From JAODBQ01 sp047602055 (GTDB lineage: Bacteria; Actinomycetota; Acidimicrobiia; Acidimicrobiales; Ilumatobacteraceae), in the NCBI GenBank assembly GCA_047602055.1, contig JASGIG010000001.1:558001-622000 (forward strand): a stretch of DNA of 64,000 nucleotides, written 5' to 3'. Shown piece by piece: positions 41,830-50,506 of the stretch (positions are counted from its first letter, which is position 1; every line of letters begins with the position of its first letter). The translations under genes and the position numbers were made by a program. Under the pieces are notes generated by a model, which was not told where the DNA came from, did not search any database, and saw only the letters and a list, made by a program, of their open reading frames with translations.

Positions 41830-43107
41830 TTACTTCCGCTGCTGCAGGTAGGCGACGAGCTCGTCGATCTGGTTCTCGGTGAGGGTCAGATGGGGCATCC
41901 CACGATACTTGCCGTCGGTGAGCTGATCCTCGCCGGAGTACATCGGCTTCATGGCCGGCGCGTCGCGGATCCACGAGCGCAGCTTGGCCTCGTCGAAGCA
42001 GTCGGGCGTCACGCCCTGCAGGTAGAGCTGCCCGAACTCGTCCGGGCTGGCGTCGTACAGCTTCTTCTTGCAGTCCGCGGTGAGCAGGTCGAACGTCGCA
42101 CCGGCGAACGTCGTCCTGGTCATCAGGTTGGTGAGGTTGGGCGCCGACCCGGAGACGAGGTACTCGTCCGGGTTGGACAGCACCGGCGTCTGAACACCAT
42201 TGACCGTCGTGGTCAACCCATTCACCTGGTGGCAGCGCGAGCACTGGGAGATGAACGTCGACTCGCCGGTGGCCGCCAGCGTGCCGGCCTCGGGCGGCGT
42301 GTACGCCTCGAGCTGGTTGCCCACCCAGGTGGCAAAGTCGGCACTGTTCAGGCTGACCGCGGCCATGCGCATGCGGGCGTGGCTGAGGCCGCAGAACTCG
42401 GTGCACTGACCGTCGTAGATCCCCGGCTGGTCGGCCTCCATGCGCAGCGTCTGGTCACGGCCCGGCACGGCGTCACGCTTGCCGTTGAGCCGAGGGATCC
42501 AGAAGCTGTGGATGACGTCGCGGCTGGTGATGTGCAGCAGCACGTGCTCGTTGGCCGGGATGACCAGCTCGCCACTGGTGACGATCGGGGCGGTGATGCC
42601 ACCGTCCATGCAGCCGCTCTGCACCGGGTAGTCGTACTCCCACCACCACTGCTGGCCGGTGACGTTGATGATGCACTGGGTGTCGCTGGTCTTGGCCAGC
42701 GCGAACACCGTCTTGACGGTGAACACACCCGTGATCAGCAGGATCACGGCCGGGATGATCGTCAGGGCGATCTCCAAGGCCGGCTTGCCGTGCGACTGCT
42801 CCGGCATGTCCTGGCCGCGGTCGCGGAACTTGACGATGCAGAAGCCGACGACGCCGCAGACCAGCACGAGCACGACGCCGGCGATGGCGAACACCGGCCG
42901 CTGCAGGTCGTCGATCTTGCGGGCGTTCTCGCCGGCGGGCTGCCACGTGTCCTGCGGTGCGTTCTTGGCGCATCCGGCGAGGAGCGCGCCGAGGGCGACG
43001 ACCCCGGCACCGGTCAGCCACGCCCTGGACCGGTGGCGAGGGATTGGTTGCTGCTCGTCCACGTCGGACATGGGCTCCGTCTCCTGCGGTGGGCGTGCGC
43101 CGCTCAT
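41830..43107 (-). CDS. ctaC: Cytochrome c oxidase subunit II with fused cytochrome c (caa3 type)
   Basis: The protein has 425 residues. A lipoprotein-like N-terminal helix ends LGALLAGCAKNA, two membrane helices follow (about 72-95 and 112-135), then the cupredoxin domain with GQQWWWEYDYP, the CuA ligands HSFWIP and DGQCTEFCGLSHARM. Beyond residue 300 a cytochrome c domain carries CSRCH (CxxCH heme attachment) and a later Met. The fusion makes this a caa3-type enzyme accepting electrons via its own heme. The start at 43107 overlaps the preceding stop (ATGA); the Met at 43071 is an alternative. Confidence 0.95.
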   Translation of the reverse strand: MSGARPPQETEPMSDVDEQQPIPRHRSRAWLTGAGVVALGALLAGCAKNAPQDTWQPAGENARKIDDLQRPVFAIAGVVLVLVCGVVGFCIVKFRDRGQDMPEQSHGKPALEIALTIIPAVILLITGVFTVKTVFALAKTSDTQCIINVTGQQWWWEYDYPVQSGCMDGGITAPIVTSGELVIPANEHVLLHITSRDVIHSFWIPRLNGKRDAVPGRDQTLRMEADQPGIYDGQCTEFCGLSHARMRMAAVSLNSADFATWVGNQLEAYTPPEAGTLAATGESTFISQCSRCHQVNGLTTTVNGVQTPVLSNPDEYLVSGSAPNLTNLMTRTTFAGATFDLLTADCKKKLYDASPDEFGQLYLQGVTPDCFDEAKLRSWIRDAPAMKPMYSGEDQLTDGKYRGMPHLTLTENQIDELVAYLQQRK

Positions 43108-44278
43108 GGCACGACCACGGTGATCTGCTGGCCCTCCACCCCGGGCACGGTCAGCGTGTACGGCGCACCCTCCTGGGCGGCGGCCGATGTCTTCGGGAAC
43201 ACCACGGTGAGCATCGCCTCGCCGTCCTGCTTGACGAGCGTGGTGCAGGTCAGCCGGTCGGTCTTCAGTTCGACGTCGTTGACCTCGGTGACCTCGGTGC
43301 CGCCGAACGCGGTGAGACGGAACTTCCCGTCGTCACGGTTCTGGAACAGGATGTTCGACGGGTTCGAGCGGGCGAGGGTGATCGTGTCGGTCGGCTGGTC
43401 GATGCCCACGACGTAGGCGCGCAGCTGCCCGCCCTCGAGCACGACGCGAGCCATCGGGTTGCTCTTCGCCGAGACCGTCTGCGAGGCGTGGTCCTCGATC
43501 TCCTCGTACTCGTGGTTGCCTTCGACCTCTTCGGCGGTGCGCCGGCACTGCGCCCCGTCGTCGTCGTTGACGATCGGGTGACGGTCGATCGTGCGCTGGC
43601 CGCTGATGGCCATCGCCGCTCCGGCGCTGACCAGGCCGATGGCGCCGATCGCGCAGATCCCGACGACCACGCCGCGCTTGAGCGTGGGCTGCATGGCGAA
43701 GATCGTGGCGACGCCGAGGATCAGCAGGCCGACGAGGATGAACGCGACCGGGCCACCCGTCTTCGACAGGAACAGCATGATCCGAGAGAACGAGTAGACG
43801 AGCACGGCGGCGCCGATCGCGCCGAGCAGCGGGAACTCCAACGGGTGGAGCAGGCGCTTGCGCAGGCCGTCGTTGTAGGCCGAGTCCGACGAGGCGCGCT
43901 CGCTCCAAGCCTGGACGAGCCACTCGATCGACGCGGCGAGCACGACGAAGATGCCGGCCTTGAACACGATCGGCTTGGTGAACGAGCCCAGGCCGATCAG
44001 CCCGACGCCGGCGGCAGCCACCAGCGGCCACATGCTCGGGCGGGGGCGCGCTGCGCGGCGGCCGACGCGGTGAGCGCGTCGGGTGCGGAGGCCGGGACGT
44101 TGCAGTCGCGGACGTAGTAGTTGACGCCGAACAGCAGGCCGAAGGCGACGGCGACGCTGAGCAGACCGATGACGCCGACGTAGCCGCTGGCACCGCCGTT
44201 GGTGATGCCCCAGACGAGCGCGCCGATGACCGATGCGACGGTGCCGCCGAGGAGGAGCTTTGAACCTGTCGTGAACAT
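43104..44278 (-). CDS. Uncharacterised cox-operon membrane protein, frameshifted
   Basis: Two frames together form one protein. From 44278 it reads MFTTGSKLLLGGTVASVIGA with two helices (to GLLFGVNYYVRDCNVPASAP). It then changes frame near 44036-44050, where a C run in CGCGCCCCCGCCC appears one base short, and continues MWPLVAAAGVGLIGLGSFTK through two more helix pairs. A soluble C-terminal domain follows, DHASQTVSAKSNPMARVVLE ... DRLTCTTLVKQDGEAM. It totals about 390 residues. No named family is recognised. The position between the subunit III-like gene and ctaC suggests an accessory or assembly subunit. Confidence 0.7.
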
Positions 44279-44285
44279 CCGCGGC

Positions 44286-44864
44286 CTACTTCGTCACGAA
44301 GATCACGAACCACACCACGGCGTACACCGCGGCGAGCACGTACCAGTAGAGGGCATGGGCGGACACGATCTCCCGCTCGGTGGAGCGTCCACCGAGATAG
44401 CGGAACAGGCACACCACGGTGAACACCACGCCGAGCAGGGCGAAGAACGTGAAGGTCCCGGTGACCGCGTAGAACATCGAGTTGTAGGCACCGCCGCGCA
44501 CCGGAAGCTTGATCTGGTTGAACGTGAAGACCATGCCGTTGATGACGGCCAGCCCCATCAGCCCGGTGAGCCCGAGTGCCAGACCGGCGTTCGAACGATC
44601 GTCACGGCGTGCCGCGTAGACCGCCCACTGGGCGAAGATGCACAGCGGCAGGAACGCGATCAACATCACGTTCGTCGGGACCTCGGGGATCACCACCTTG
44701 CGCGGCACCCATCCGAGGCCGGCGTCGATGGCGTTGGTGCGCATCCGCATCCAGGTGGCCAGCATCCCGCCGAACAGCGTGGCGATCCCGGCACCGGCCA
44801 GGGCGGTGCCGAGGAACACCTGGCGTCGAGGCGCCGGTGTCGGCCCGGCGTGCAGGGCGATCAT
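44286..44864 (-). CDS. Subunit III-like paralogue in the cox operon, lacking conserved His
   Basis: This 192-residue five-helix protein resembles subunit III in architecture: LMGLAVINGMVFTFNQIKL, MFYAVTGTFTFFALLGVVFT and HALYWYVLAAVYAVVWFVIF. The canonical FHGxHV is replaced by GTFTFFAL and YWHFVDxVW by YWYVLAAVYAVVW, so the usual conserved histidines are gone. It starts on the last base of the subunit I-like stop (TGATG) and is followed by the uncharacterised membrane gene. It probably pairs with the divergent subunit I-like protein. Confidence 0.75.
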   Translation of the reverse strand: MIALHAGPTPAPRRQVFLGTALAGAGIATLFGGMLATWMRMRTNAIDAGLGWVPRKVVIPEVPTNVMLIAFLPLCIFAQWAVYAARRDDRSNAGLALGLTGLMGLAVINGMVFTFNQIKLPVRGGAYNSMFYAVTGTFTFFALLGVVFTVVCLFRYLGGRSTEREIVSAHALYWYVLAAVYAVVWFVIFVTK

Positions 44865-46517
44865 CAGGCGCTCCTCCCGGTGAGTTGCTTGAGGTCGAGC
44901 AACGGCTCGGGGGAGGCGACGACGGGCACCTCGGCGAAGTTGTCGGCCGGGGCCGGCGACGACGTGGCCCACTCCAGCGTCTGGCCGTCCCACGGATCGT
45001 CGCCCGCCTCGTCGTCGTCACCCTCTGCGGTGAACGTGCCGACGGCGGCGCCGATGAAGCCGAGCACGGTCAGCAGCATCGAGCGCGTGGCCGATCATCG
45101 ACAACGCGTTCCACAGGCCCTTCGGGCCGCTGTAGGCGAACACGACGGCGTCGGCGGGCTGCTTGGCGAAGCCGGCGATCAGGTACGGCAGGGCCGCGAC
45201 GGCGGTGGCCACGAAGCCGAGCAGGCCGAGCGGGATGATCGTCTTGGCCGGCAGCGTGCGCCCCCACAGCTTCGGCGCCCAGTGGGCGACGCCGCCGAGG
45301 ACGGCGAGCACGACGCCGTAGCCGAGGAACAGGCGGGTGCCTTCCTCGAACACCGTGCCACCGAGCCGGGCGTCACCGACGTGGTAGAGCGCGTTGGCCA
45401 GCATCGCCGCGAGGATCAGCAGCGAGCCGAGCATGCCGAGCACCGCGCCGGGCGAGGCCTGCGGCTTGCCCTTCGACAGGGCCAGCCCGCCGACGGCGAA
45501 CACGATCAGCGCGCCGAGGATCGGCAGCAGCTGGAACAGCGCGAACGGGACGATGTCGCTGAGCGCCGTCCCGAAGGACAGGTCGAGGAGGTTGCGGCGC
45601 AGGTCGGCGGAGAACTGGGTGATGCCGCCGAGCGTGCCGATGGCGACGAGCCCGAAGCCGAGGAACGCCGTGCCACGCATCGGCAGGCGACGGCCCGTCG
45701 AGGTGGCCAGCCCGTCGATGGCGATGCCGAACGCGGCGACGGCGAAGCCGAACGTCAGCGGCTGGGTGTAGCCGAAGCCGATGTGGTCCCACATCACCTT
45801 GCTGCTGCCGAACGCCGAGCCGCCGTAGCGGTAGTCGACGAAGTGCAGGATCAGCGCTCCGGCCAGCACCGGCAGGCCGACGACCAGCACCAGGGCACCG
45901 ATCAGCGAGGCGAAGCTGTAGGGCGGGACGCGGCGCATGTTCATCCCCGGGGCGCGGGTGGTGAGCACCGTCGTGGCGACGGGCACGGCGCCGGCGAACA
46001 GGCCGAGCAGCAGGACGACGTGGGCGACGAGGAAGCCCTCGACCATCCGTCGATTGCCGCCACCGGGGCCGCCGTTGGCGGAGATCGTGATCGTCACGAG
46101 GACGAGCCCGACCAACCAGAGCCAGAACCCCGTGGCAGCGAGGCGCGGGAACGCCACCGAGCGGGCGCCGACCTGCAGCGGCACGACGGCGATGGCCAGG
46201 CCGAGCAGGGCGGGGACGACGACGGCGAAGACGAGCCCGATGCGGAACGCGGCGAACAGCTGCGGGACGACGTCGCTGCCGAGGATCGAGCGGTCGGAGA
46301 CGGTGCGGTCGAGGCCGAGCAGGACGCCGAGGACGGCGACGCCCAGCGCGCCGACGGCGCTGGATCCGAGGAACAGGCGGCCGACCCGCTTGTGGTCCGT
46401 GGATGTGATCCACGCGACGAAGCCGTCGGTCGACACGGTGTCCGGCGCCACGGTGACGGTGCCACCGTCCCCGGACAGGCCGGCGGTGCCGGTGGCGTGG
46501 GTGTCGATCGTGGTCAT
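44864..46517 (-). CDS. Divergent heme-copper oxidase subunit I-like protein without canonical ligands, frameshifted
   Basis: The fold signature of subunit I is clear: SVAFPRLAATGFWLWLVGLV, LTTRAPGMNMRRVPPYSFAS and AHWAPKLWGRTLPAKTIIPL align with ctaD. The ligand positions do not match: helix II has FAAFRIGLVF for HATTMIFLF, helix VI GYTQPLTFGF for GHPEVYILIL, the HH pair is replaced by GITQFS, and HFHYVIFGG by FLGYGVVLAV. It therefore cannot hold the usual hemes and CuB. A one-base insertion near 45080 splits SMIGHAL from MLLTVLGFIGAAVGTF; the corrected length is about 550 residues. It is the first gene of the cox operon. Confidence 0.8.
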
Positions 46518-46646
46518 AGGCGTTGGGGACTCGTCTCGGTGGTTCGTTGGCGTGGCAGCTGGGTCCGCCGGGAGCTGACGGTGTCGAGGTCTGTCGGGTG
46601 CGACATTACCCACGCGCGCCGGAGCGGGCCGAAATCCGATGAGTCC

Positions 46647-47597
46647 TCAACCGCGAACGAGAACGTCGACCGTCATGGCCGCGAACAACAGCGTCACGTA
46701 GGTGATGCTGTAGCCGAAGACGCGCATCGAGCGGGCCGGCGTGGGGTTGCGGCCGAGCGACGCGGTGCCGGCGAGGAACAGCACCCCGAGGACGATCGCC
46801 GCGCCGAGGTAGATCCAGCCGAGGTGGGCCACCGGGGCCAGCACGATCGTGAAGACGACCATCACCGCGGTGTACACGGCCATCTTGCGGGCGGTCACCT
46901 CGGCGCTCGTCACCACCGGCAGCATCGGCACGGCCGCGGCGCGGTAGTCCTCGGCGTAGCGGATCGCCAGCGCCCAGAAGTGCGGCGGGGTCCACAGGAA
47001 CATCACCACGAACAGCACGACCGGTGCCCAGCCGAGGCTGTTCTGGACCGCGGCCCAACCGACCAGCACGGGCACGGCACCGGCGGCACCGCCGATGACG
47101 ATGTTCTGAGTGCTCGTGCGCTTCAACCACAGCGTGTAGACGAAGACGTAGAACAACGTGGCGCTGAGCGCCAGGACGGCCGACAGCAGGTTGGCGCCGG
47201 CCCACAGGACGGCGAAGGCGACGATCTCCAGGATCGTGGCGAACACCAGCGCCTGGCGCGGCGCGACCAGCCCGGTGACCAGCGGCCGGCCCTGCGTGCG
47301 CGGCATCAACCGGTCGATGTCGCGGTCGACGTACATGTTGTAGGCGTTGGCCCCGCCGGCGGCGAGCGTGCCGCCGACGAACGTGACGATCATCAGCCGC
47401 AACGGCGGCCAGCCACCCTGGGCGAGGACCATCGTCGGGATCGTCGTGATCAGCAGCAGCTCGATGATCCGCGGCTTGGTCAGGGCGACGAAACCACCGA
47501 TCACCGTGGTGGGCGTGCGCCGTGATCCGTGGGCGATCCCACCCGGCGCGAGGCGCGAAGGAACAAGGGGTCGAGCTCCGACGGCCATCCCTCCCAT
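46647..47597 (-). CDS. ctaB: Protoheme IX farnesyltransferase (heme O synthase)
   Basis: This UbiA-family enzyme of about 316 residues converts heme b to heme o for aa3-type oxidases. It has the DxxxD motifs NMYVDRDIDRLMPRTQGRPL and the second DYRAAAVPMLPVV loop, plus PPHFWALAIRY. It lies upstream of the cox genes on the same strand with a 129-nt gap. The start is uncertain: ATG 47597 sits inside a near-perfect palindrome (47590-47610, CCTCCC..GGGAGG around TCGTACGA), and ATG 47588 is the alternative. Confidence 0.94.
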   Translation of the reverse strand: MGGMAVGARPLVPSRLAPGGIAHGSRRTPTTVIGGFVALTKPRIIELLLITTIPTMVLAQGGWPPLRLMIVTFVGGTLAAGGANAYNMYVDRDIDRLMPRTQGRPLVTGLVAPRQALVFATILEIVAFAVLWAGANLLSAVLALSATLFYVFVYTLWLKRTSTQNIVIGGAAGAVPVLVGWAAVQNSLGWAPVVLFVVMFLWTPPHFWALAIRYAEDYRAAAVPMLPVVTSAEVTARKMAVYTAVMVVFTIVLAPVAHLGWIYLGAAIVLGVLFLAGTASLGRNPTPARSMRVFGYSITYVTLLFAAMTVDVLVRG

Positions 47598-47641
47598 CGT
47601 ACGAGGGAGGCGCCTCGCTCCACCAGCGGCAGAATGAAGTC

Positions 47642-47938
47642 ATGCCTGCGCCGTCGCCCGTCGAGCTCGACGAGCCGCGCAGCGACGAGACGACGGTCCC
47701 TGATCGGCCGTGGATCGTGCTGGTCTGGAACGACCCGATCAACCTGATGAGCTACGTCACGTTCGTGTTCCAGAAGCTGTTCGGCTACAGCCTGGAGAAG
47801 GCCACGTCGCTGATGCTCGACGTGCACCACAAGGGCCGGGCGGTCGTGTCCAGCGGCGTCAAGGAGAAGGCCGAGATCGACGTGTTCCGGCTGCACGAGC
47901 ACGGCCTGTGGGCGACGATGCAGCAGGAGGGCGCATGA
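47642..47938 (+). CDS. clpS: ClpS adaptor
   Basis: This 98-residue adaptor delivers N-degron substrates to ClpAP/ClpCP. The core is PWIVLVWNDPINLMSYVTFV, ATSLMLDVHHKGRAVVSSG and EIDVFRLHEHGLWATM; NDP and HH shape the N-end residue pocket. It is divergent from ctaB and overlaps DUF2017 by 4 nt (ATGA), the usual actinobacterial arrangement. Confidence 0.95.
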   Translation: MPAPSPVELDEPRSDETTVPDRPWIVLVWNDPINLMSYVTFVFQKLFGYSLEKATSLMLDVHHKGRAVVSSGVKEKAEIDVFRLHEHGLWATMQQEGA

Positions 47939-48426
47939 TCAGGCGCCGCCGCCCGCCGGCGCCGATCGAGCGCACCGGCGATGGCTACGTGATCAACGTC
48001 GAGGCGCCCGAGCGCGACCTGCTGGAACGCCTGCTCGGCGAGCTGACCCAGCTGCTGACCACCGACACCGACGTGCCGGCGCTGCGCCGCGCGTTCCCAC
48101 CGGCGTATCACCTGCCCGGCGACGAGGAGTCCGAGGCCGAGTACCAGCGGCTGATGCGTGACGAGCTGGTCGCCTCGCGGCTGGACGCGCTGACCACCGT
48201 GTCGGCGGCGCTGCGCGAGCACGCCGTGCTCGACGAGGCCGGCCTCGGCGCGCTGATGCAATCGCTGAACGCTCTGCGCCTCGTGCTCGGCACGATGCTC
48301 GACGTCGACGAGGAGCACGACCTCGACGACGTCTCCCCCGACGACCCCCTCGTCGGCGAGCACCAGCTCTACGGCTACCTGAGCTACCTGCTCGACGCCG
48401 CCGTCAGAGCCGCAACGGCCGCGTAG
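47935..48426 (+). CDS. DUF2017 protein
   Basis: This 163-residue helical protein (LLERLLGELTQLLTTDTDVP, FPPAYHLPGDEESEAEYQRL, HQLYGYLSYLLDAAVRA) belongs to DUF2017, found next to clpS across Actinobacteria. Its function is unknown; a link to ClpS-dependent proteolysis is suggested only by this conserved coupling. The ATG overlaps the clpS stop. Confidence 0.9.
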   Translation: MIRRRRPPAPIERTGDGYVINVEAPERDLLERLLGELTQLLTTDTDVPALRRAFPPAYHLPGDEESEAEYQRLMRDELVASRLDALTTVSAALREHAVLDEAGLGALMQSLNALRLVLGTMLDVDEEHDLDDVSPDDPLVGEHQLYGYLSYLLDAAVRAATAA

Positions 48427-48455
48427 CGGCAACCACCCGGTTCAGCCTCCGTCGC

Positions 48456-48500
48456 CTGTTCGAGCGAACAGCCGTGCACTCGATCTGTTCGCTCGAACGA
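48456..48500. repeat. Palindrome family D, copies 2 and 3
   Basis: CTGTTCGAGCGAACAG (48456-48471) and TCTGTTCGCTCGAACGA (48484-48500) lie 12 nt apart, 30 nt after the DUF2017 stop. They are the same sequence as the palindrome at 17751-17768. The region 48427-48719 otherwise holds only one doubtful small ORF. Confidence 0.65.
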
Positions 48501-48522
48501 ATCCAGGCCACTCGTGCCGCAG

Positions 48523-48705
48523 TCACCGCCAGGTGACCTGCGCAGGGGTACACCGCGCGAGCTCGGGCTCGGCGCGGTCGACGTCGTGCTCATCCGGGAG
48601 TACGACACGCACGTCGAGCGCCACGTCGAGCAGGGGCGTGAGCGCGGCGGTCGTCGCCGTGCGGGTGACGGCCAGGATGCTCCTGGCGACTGTCCGACCG
48701 AACAC
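48523..48705 (-). CDS. Possible small protein downstream of the DUF5615 toxin
   Basis: A 60-codon frame from GTG 48705 (ILAVTRTATTAALTPLLDVA, LDVRVVLPDEHDVDRAEPEL) begins 14 nt after the toxin stop on the same strand and has the strong third-position GC of real genes here. There is no recognisable family and no clear ribosome site, so it could be a gene remnant. Confidence 0.35.
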   Translation of the reverse strand: MFGRTVARSILAVTRTATTAALTPLLDVALDVRVVLPDEHDVDRAEPELARCTPAQVTWR

Positions 48706-48719
48706 CGACCTGACGCCGT

Positions 48720-49070
48720 TCAGGGGAGCCAGTGGGCGTGGGCGTACGGCCTGGGTTCTGAGTCGGCCCAGGCGGCGATGGCGGCGGCGAGGTGTGCGTG
48801 GAGTGCACCACCCGCGCCGCGGCCGGCCTTCAACGCGATCAGGACGGGGACCATCGGCAGGCCGGTGCTCTGGCGCTGGTCGAGCAGCGGGACGAAGTCC
48901 ACCGCGTTCTCCGTGACCAGGGTTCGCCGCTCGTCGGCCGCATGCCGCAGGACGTCGACGTCGGGCACGCCGCCGAGGCCGACGTCACGGACGTGGACCG
49001 CGTCGTGGCCGCGCTCACGCAGCAACTCGGCGAGGCGCTCGCCGTACATCTCGTCGAGGAGGAGCCTCAC
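48720..49070 (-). CDS. DUF5615 (PIN-like) toxin
   Basis: This 116-residue protein starts RLLLDEMYGERLAELLRERG (DUF5615: h-h-D-E-x-h). AVHVRDVGLGGVPDVDVLRH carries the second acidic site, and RRTLVTENAVDFVPLLDQR has the TxNxxDF motif. PIN-like proteins of this type are thought to be ribonucleases of VapBC-like systems. GTG 49070 overlaps the antitoxin stop (GTGA). Confidence 0.85.
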   Translation of the reverse strand: MRLLLDEMYGERLAELLRERGHDAVHVRDVGLGGVPDVDVLRHAADERRTLVTENAVDFVPLLDQRQSTGLPMVPVLIALKAGRGAGGALHAHLAAAIAAWADSEPRPYAHAHWLP

Positions 49071-49489
49071 CCGGCGAGCACGGCCGCTCGAGACGTCGCC
49101 AGCGTGCGTGCACGCTCGACGGCAGCCTCGTTCTCCCGCAACCTCGCCTCGATCTCGTCGAGGTGCTCGGCCGCGTAGTCGACTGCGATGCGAACCAGCC
49201 GGGCGTCGATCCCGAGGCTCTCGGCGGCCTGCGCCACCGCCCGCTCACCGGTCGCACGCGACGACCGGATGGCGCGCACGACCTCGTCGACGTCGGGGCC
49301 GCCCGCCAGACCCGCGCGCCACCCGCTCGGACCAGGGCGGAAGACGATGCCGGGGCGGTCGACCGCCGACAGCCCCTGCTCCAGCAGGCGCACCACGAGT
49401 GACGTCTCGGTGATGCCCTCCGCGTCGGCCTGCCGGCCGAGACGTGCCTTCAGCTCGGGCGGCAGGCGATAGGACGTCGATGAGGCCAT
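49067..49489 (-). CDS. Antitoxin partner of the DUF5615 toxin
   Basis: The protein is 140 residues. The N-terminal ribbon-helix-helix-like segment is SYRLPPELKARLGRQADAEG followed by ITETSLVVRLLEQGL. The C-terminal half has a DUF433-like flavour (GWRAGLAGGPDVDEVVRAIR and DARLVRIAVDYAAEHLDEIE). It likely binds its own promoter and neutralises the downstream PIN-like toxin. ATG 49489 is preferred; 49498 adds three residues. Confidence 0.8.
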   Translation of the reverse strand: MASSTSYRLPPELKARLGRQADAEGITETSLVVRLLEQGLSAVDRPGIVFRPGPSGWRAGLAGGPDVDEVVRAIRSSRATGERAVAQAAESLGIDARLVRIAVDYAAEHLDEIEARLRENEAAVERARTLATSRAAVLAG

Positions 49490-49513
49490 GTACCGCATCG
49501 TACCGCGGGCGCG

Positions 49514-50464
49514 CTACAGGGTCGCGACGAACTCCTTGGCGACGACGTCGGGGGCCTTCTTGTCGACCTCGATCTCGACCATCATCTTCTTGAGGTTGTC
49601 GGTGTTCAGCTTGGCGCTGACGCCGTCGACGATCGCCAGGACCTCGGGGGTGGCGATCGACTTCGTCATCAGCGGCAGGACGGCCTCGTTGGGGACGATC
49701 ACCTTGTCGTCCTCCAACGCGACGTAGTTCGCCGTGGTGATCACCGACATCGTCGAGAACAGGTTGCCGCAGTCGATCTGGCCGGCGTCGAGCGCCGCCG
49801 GGATGTCGCCGATCTTCAGCGGGACGAACGACTTGAACGTGGCCCCGTACAGCTCCTTGAACCCGGGGATGCCGAACGGCGAGCGGGTCTCGAACTCGGG
49901 CGGCGCGCCGAGCGCGATCTCCGACGAGACCTTGGCCAGGTCGCTGAGCGTCTTCAGCGAGTACTTGTCGGCGACGTCCTTCGTGCAGACGATGACGTCC
50001 TTGTCCTCGGCGGTCGACGGCGTGCCGACGACCAGCGTGGCCGGCAGGGCCTCGCCGAGCGCGGTGATCTGCTCCTGGACGTTCGTCGCCGTGATCGTCG
50101 CGTTGGCATCCTTCGACTTGACGACGAAGCTGAGCAGCGAGTTGGTGTACTCGGGGACCAGGTTGATCTCCGGCGGATCGGCACTGATCGCCTTGAAGTA
50201 CACCTCGCGAGCACCGATGGCCGGCTTGCGCTCGACCTTGTAGCCGTTCTTCTCGAGCTGCTGCGCGTAGATCTCCATGAGCAGCTGGCTCTCCGGGAAG
50301 TCGGCGGAGCCGGCGACGATCGTGCCGGTGCTCGCGCCCGGAGCGCTGGCCGGCGTCGTCGTCGAGGAGCCCTTGCCGTCCGAGCCGCAGGCCGCCAGCA
50401 CCAACGCACCGGCGGCCGCCAACACGGCGAGCGCGGCGGTCCTGCGTCGAGTCCGAGCCTTCAT
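49514..50464 (-). CDS. Osmolyte ABC transporter substrate-binding lipoprotein (OpuC/OsmF type)
   Basis: The protein is 316 residues. The lipoprotein signal is TAALAVLAAAGALVLAACGS. The mature part is of the QAT family: IVAGSADFPESQLLMEIYAQ, then GAREVYFKAISADPPEINLV and PEYTNSLLSFVV, and FSTMSVITTANYVALEDDK. It binds choline, glycine betaine or similar quaternary amines for import. ATG 50464 has GGGGAGGAG close upstream. It is the last gene of a four-gene transporter cluster. Confidence 0.9.
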   Translation of the reverse strand: MKARTRRRTAALAVLAAAGALVLAACGSDGKGSSTTTPASAPGASTGTIVAGSADFPESQLLMEIYAQQLEKNGYKVERKPAIGAREVYFKAISADPPEINLVPEYTNSLLSFVVKSKDANATITATNVQEQITALGEALPATLVVGTPSTAEDKDVIVCTKDVADKYSLKTLSDLAKVSSEIALGAPPEFETRSPFGIPGFKELYGATFKSFVPLKIGDIPAALDAGQIDCGNLFSTMSVITTANYVALEDDKVIVPNEAVLPLMTKSIATPEVLAIVDGVSAKLNTDNLKKMMVEIEVDKKAPDVVAKEFVATL

Positions 50465-50506
50465 GTTCTCCTCCCCCTGGCATGCGGAATCGGCCACTCG
50501 CCAGTG

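Noticed and set aside
44199..47525. 1108-codon open frame on the plus strand opposite the cox operon
   Set aside because: It is an antisense shadow of well-identified cox genes. Its composition is Arg/His/Glu/Gln-rich and low in hydrophobics, and it matches no protein landmark.
48456..48500. LexA/SOS box
   Set aside because: Actinobacterial LexA sites are CGAAC-n4-GTTCG. These palindromes have GTTCG-n2-CGAAC, the opposite order, and no SOS gene is adjacent.
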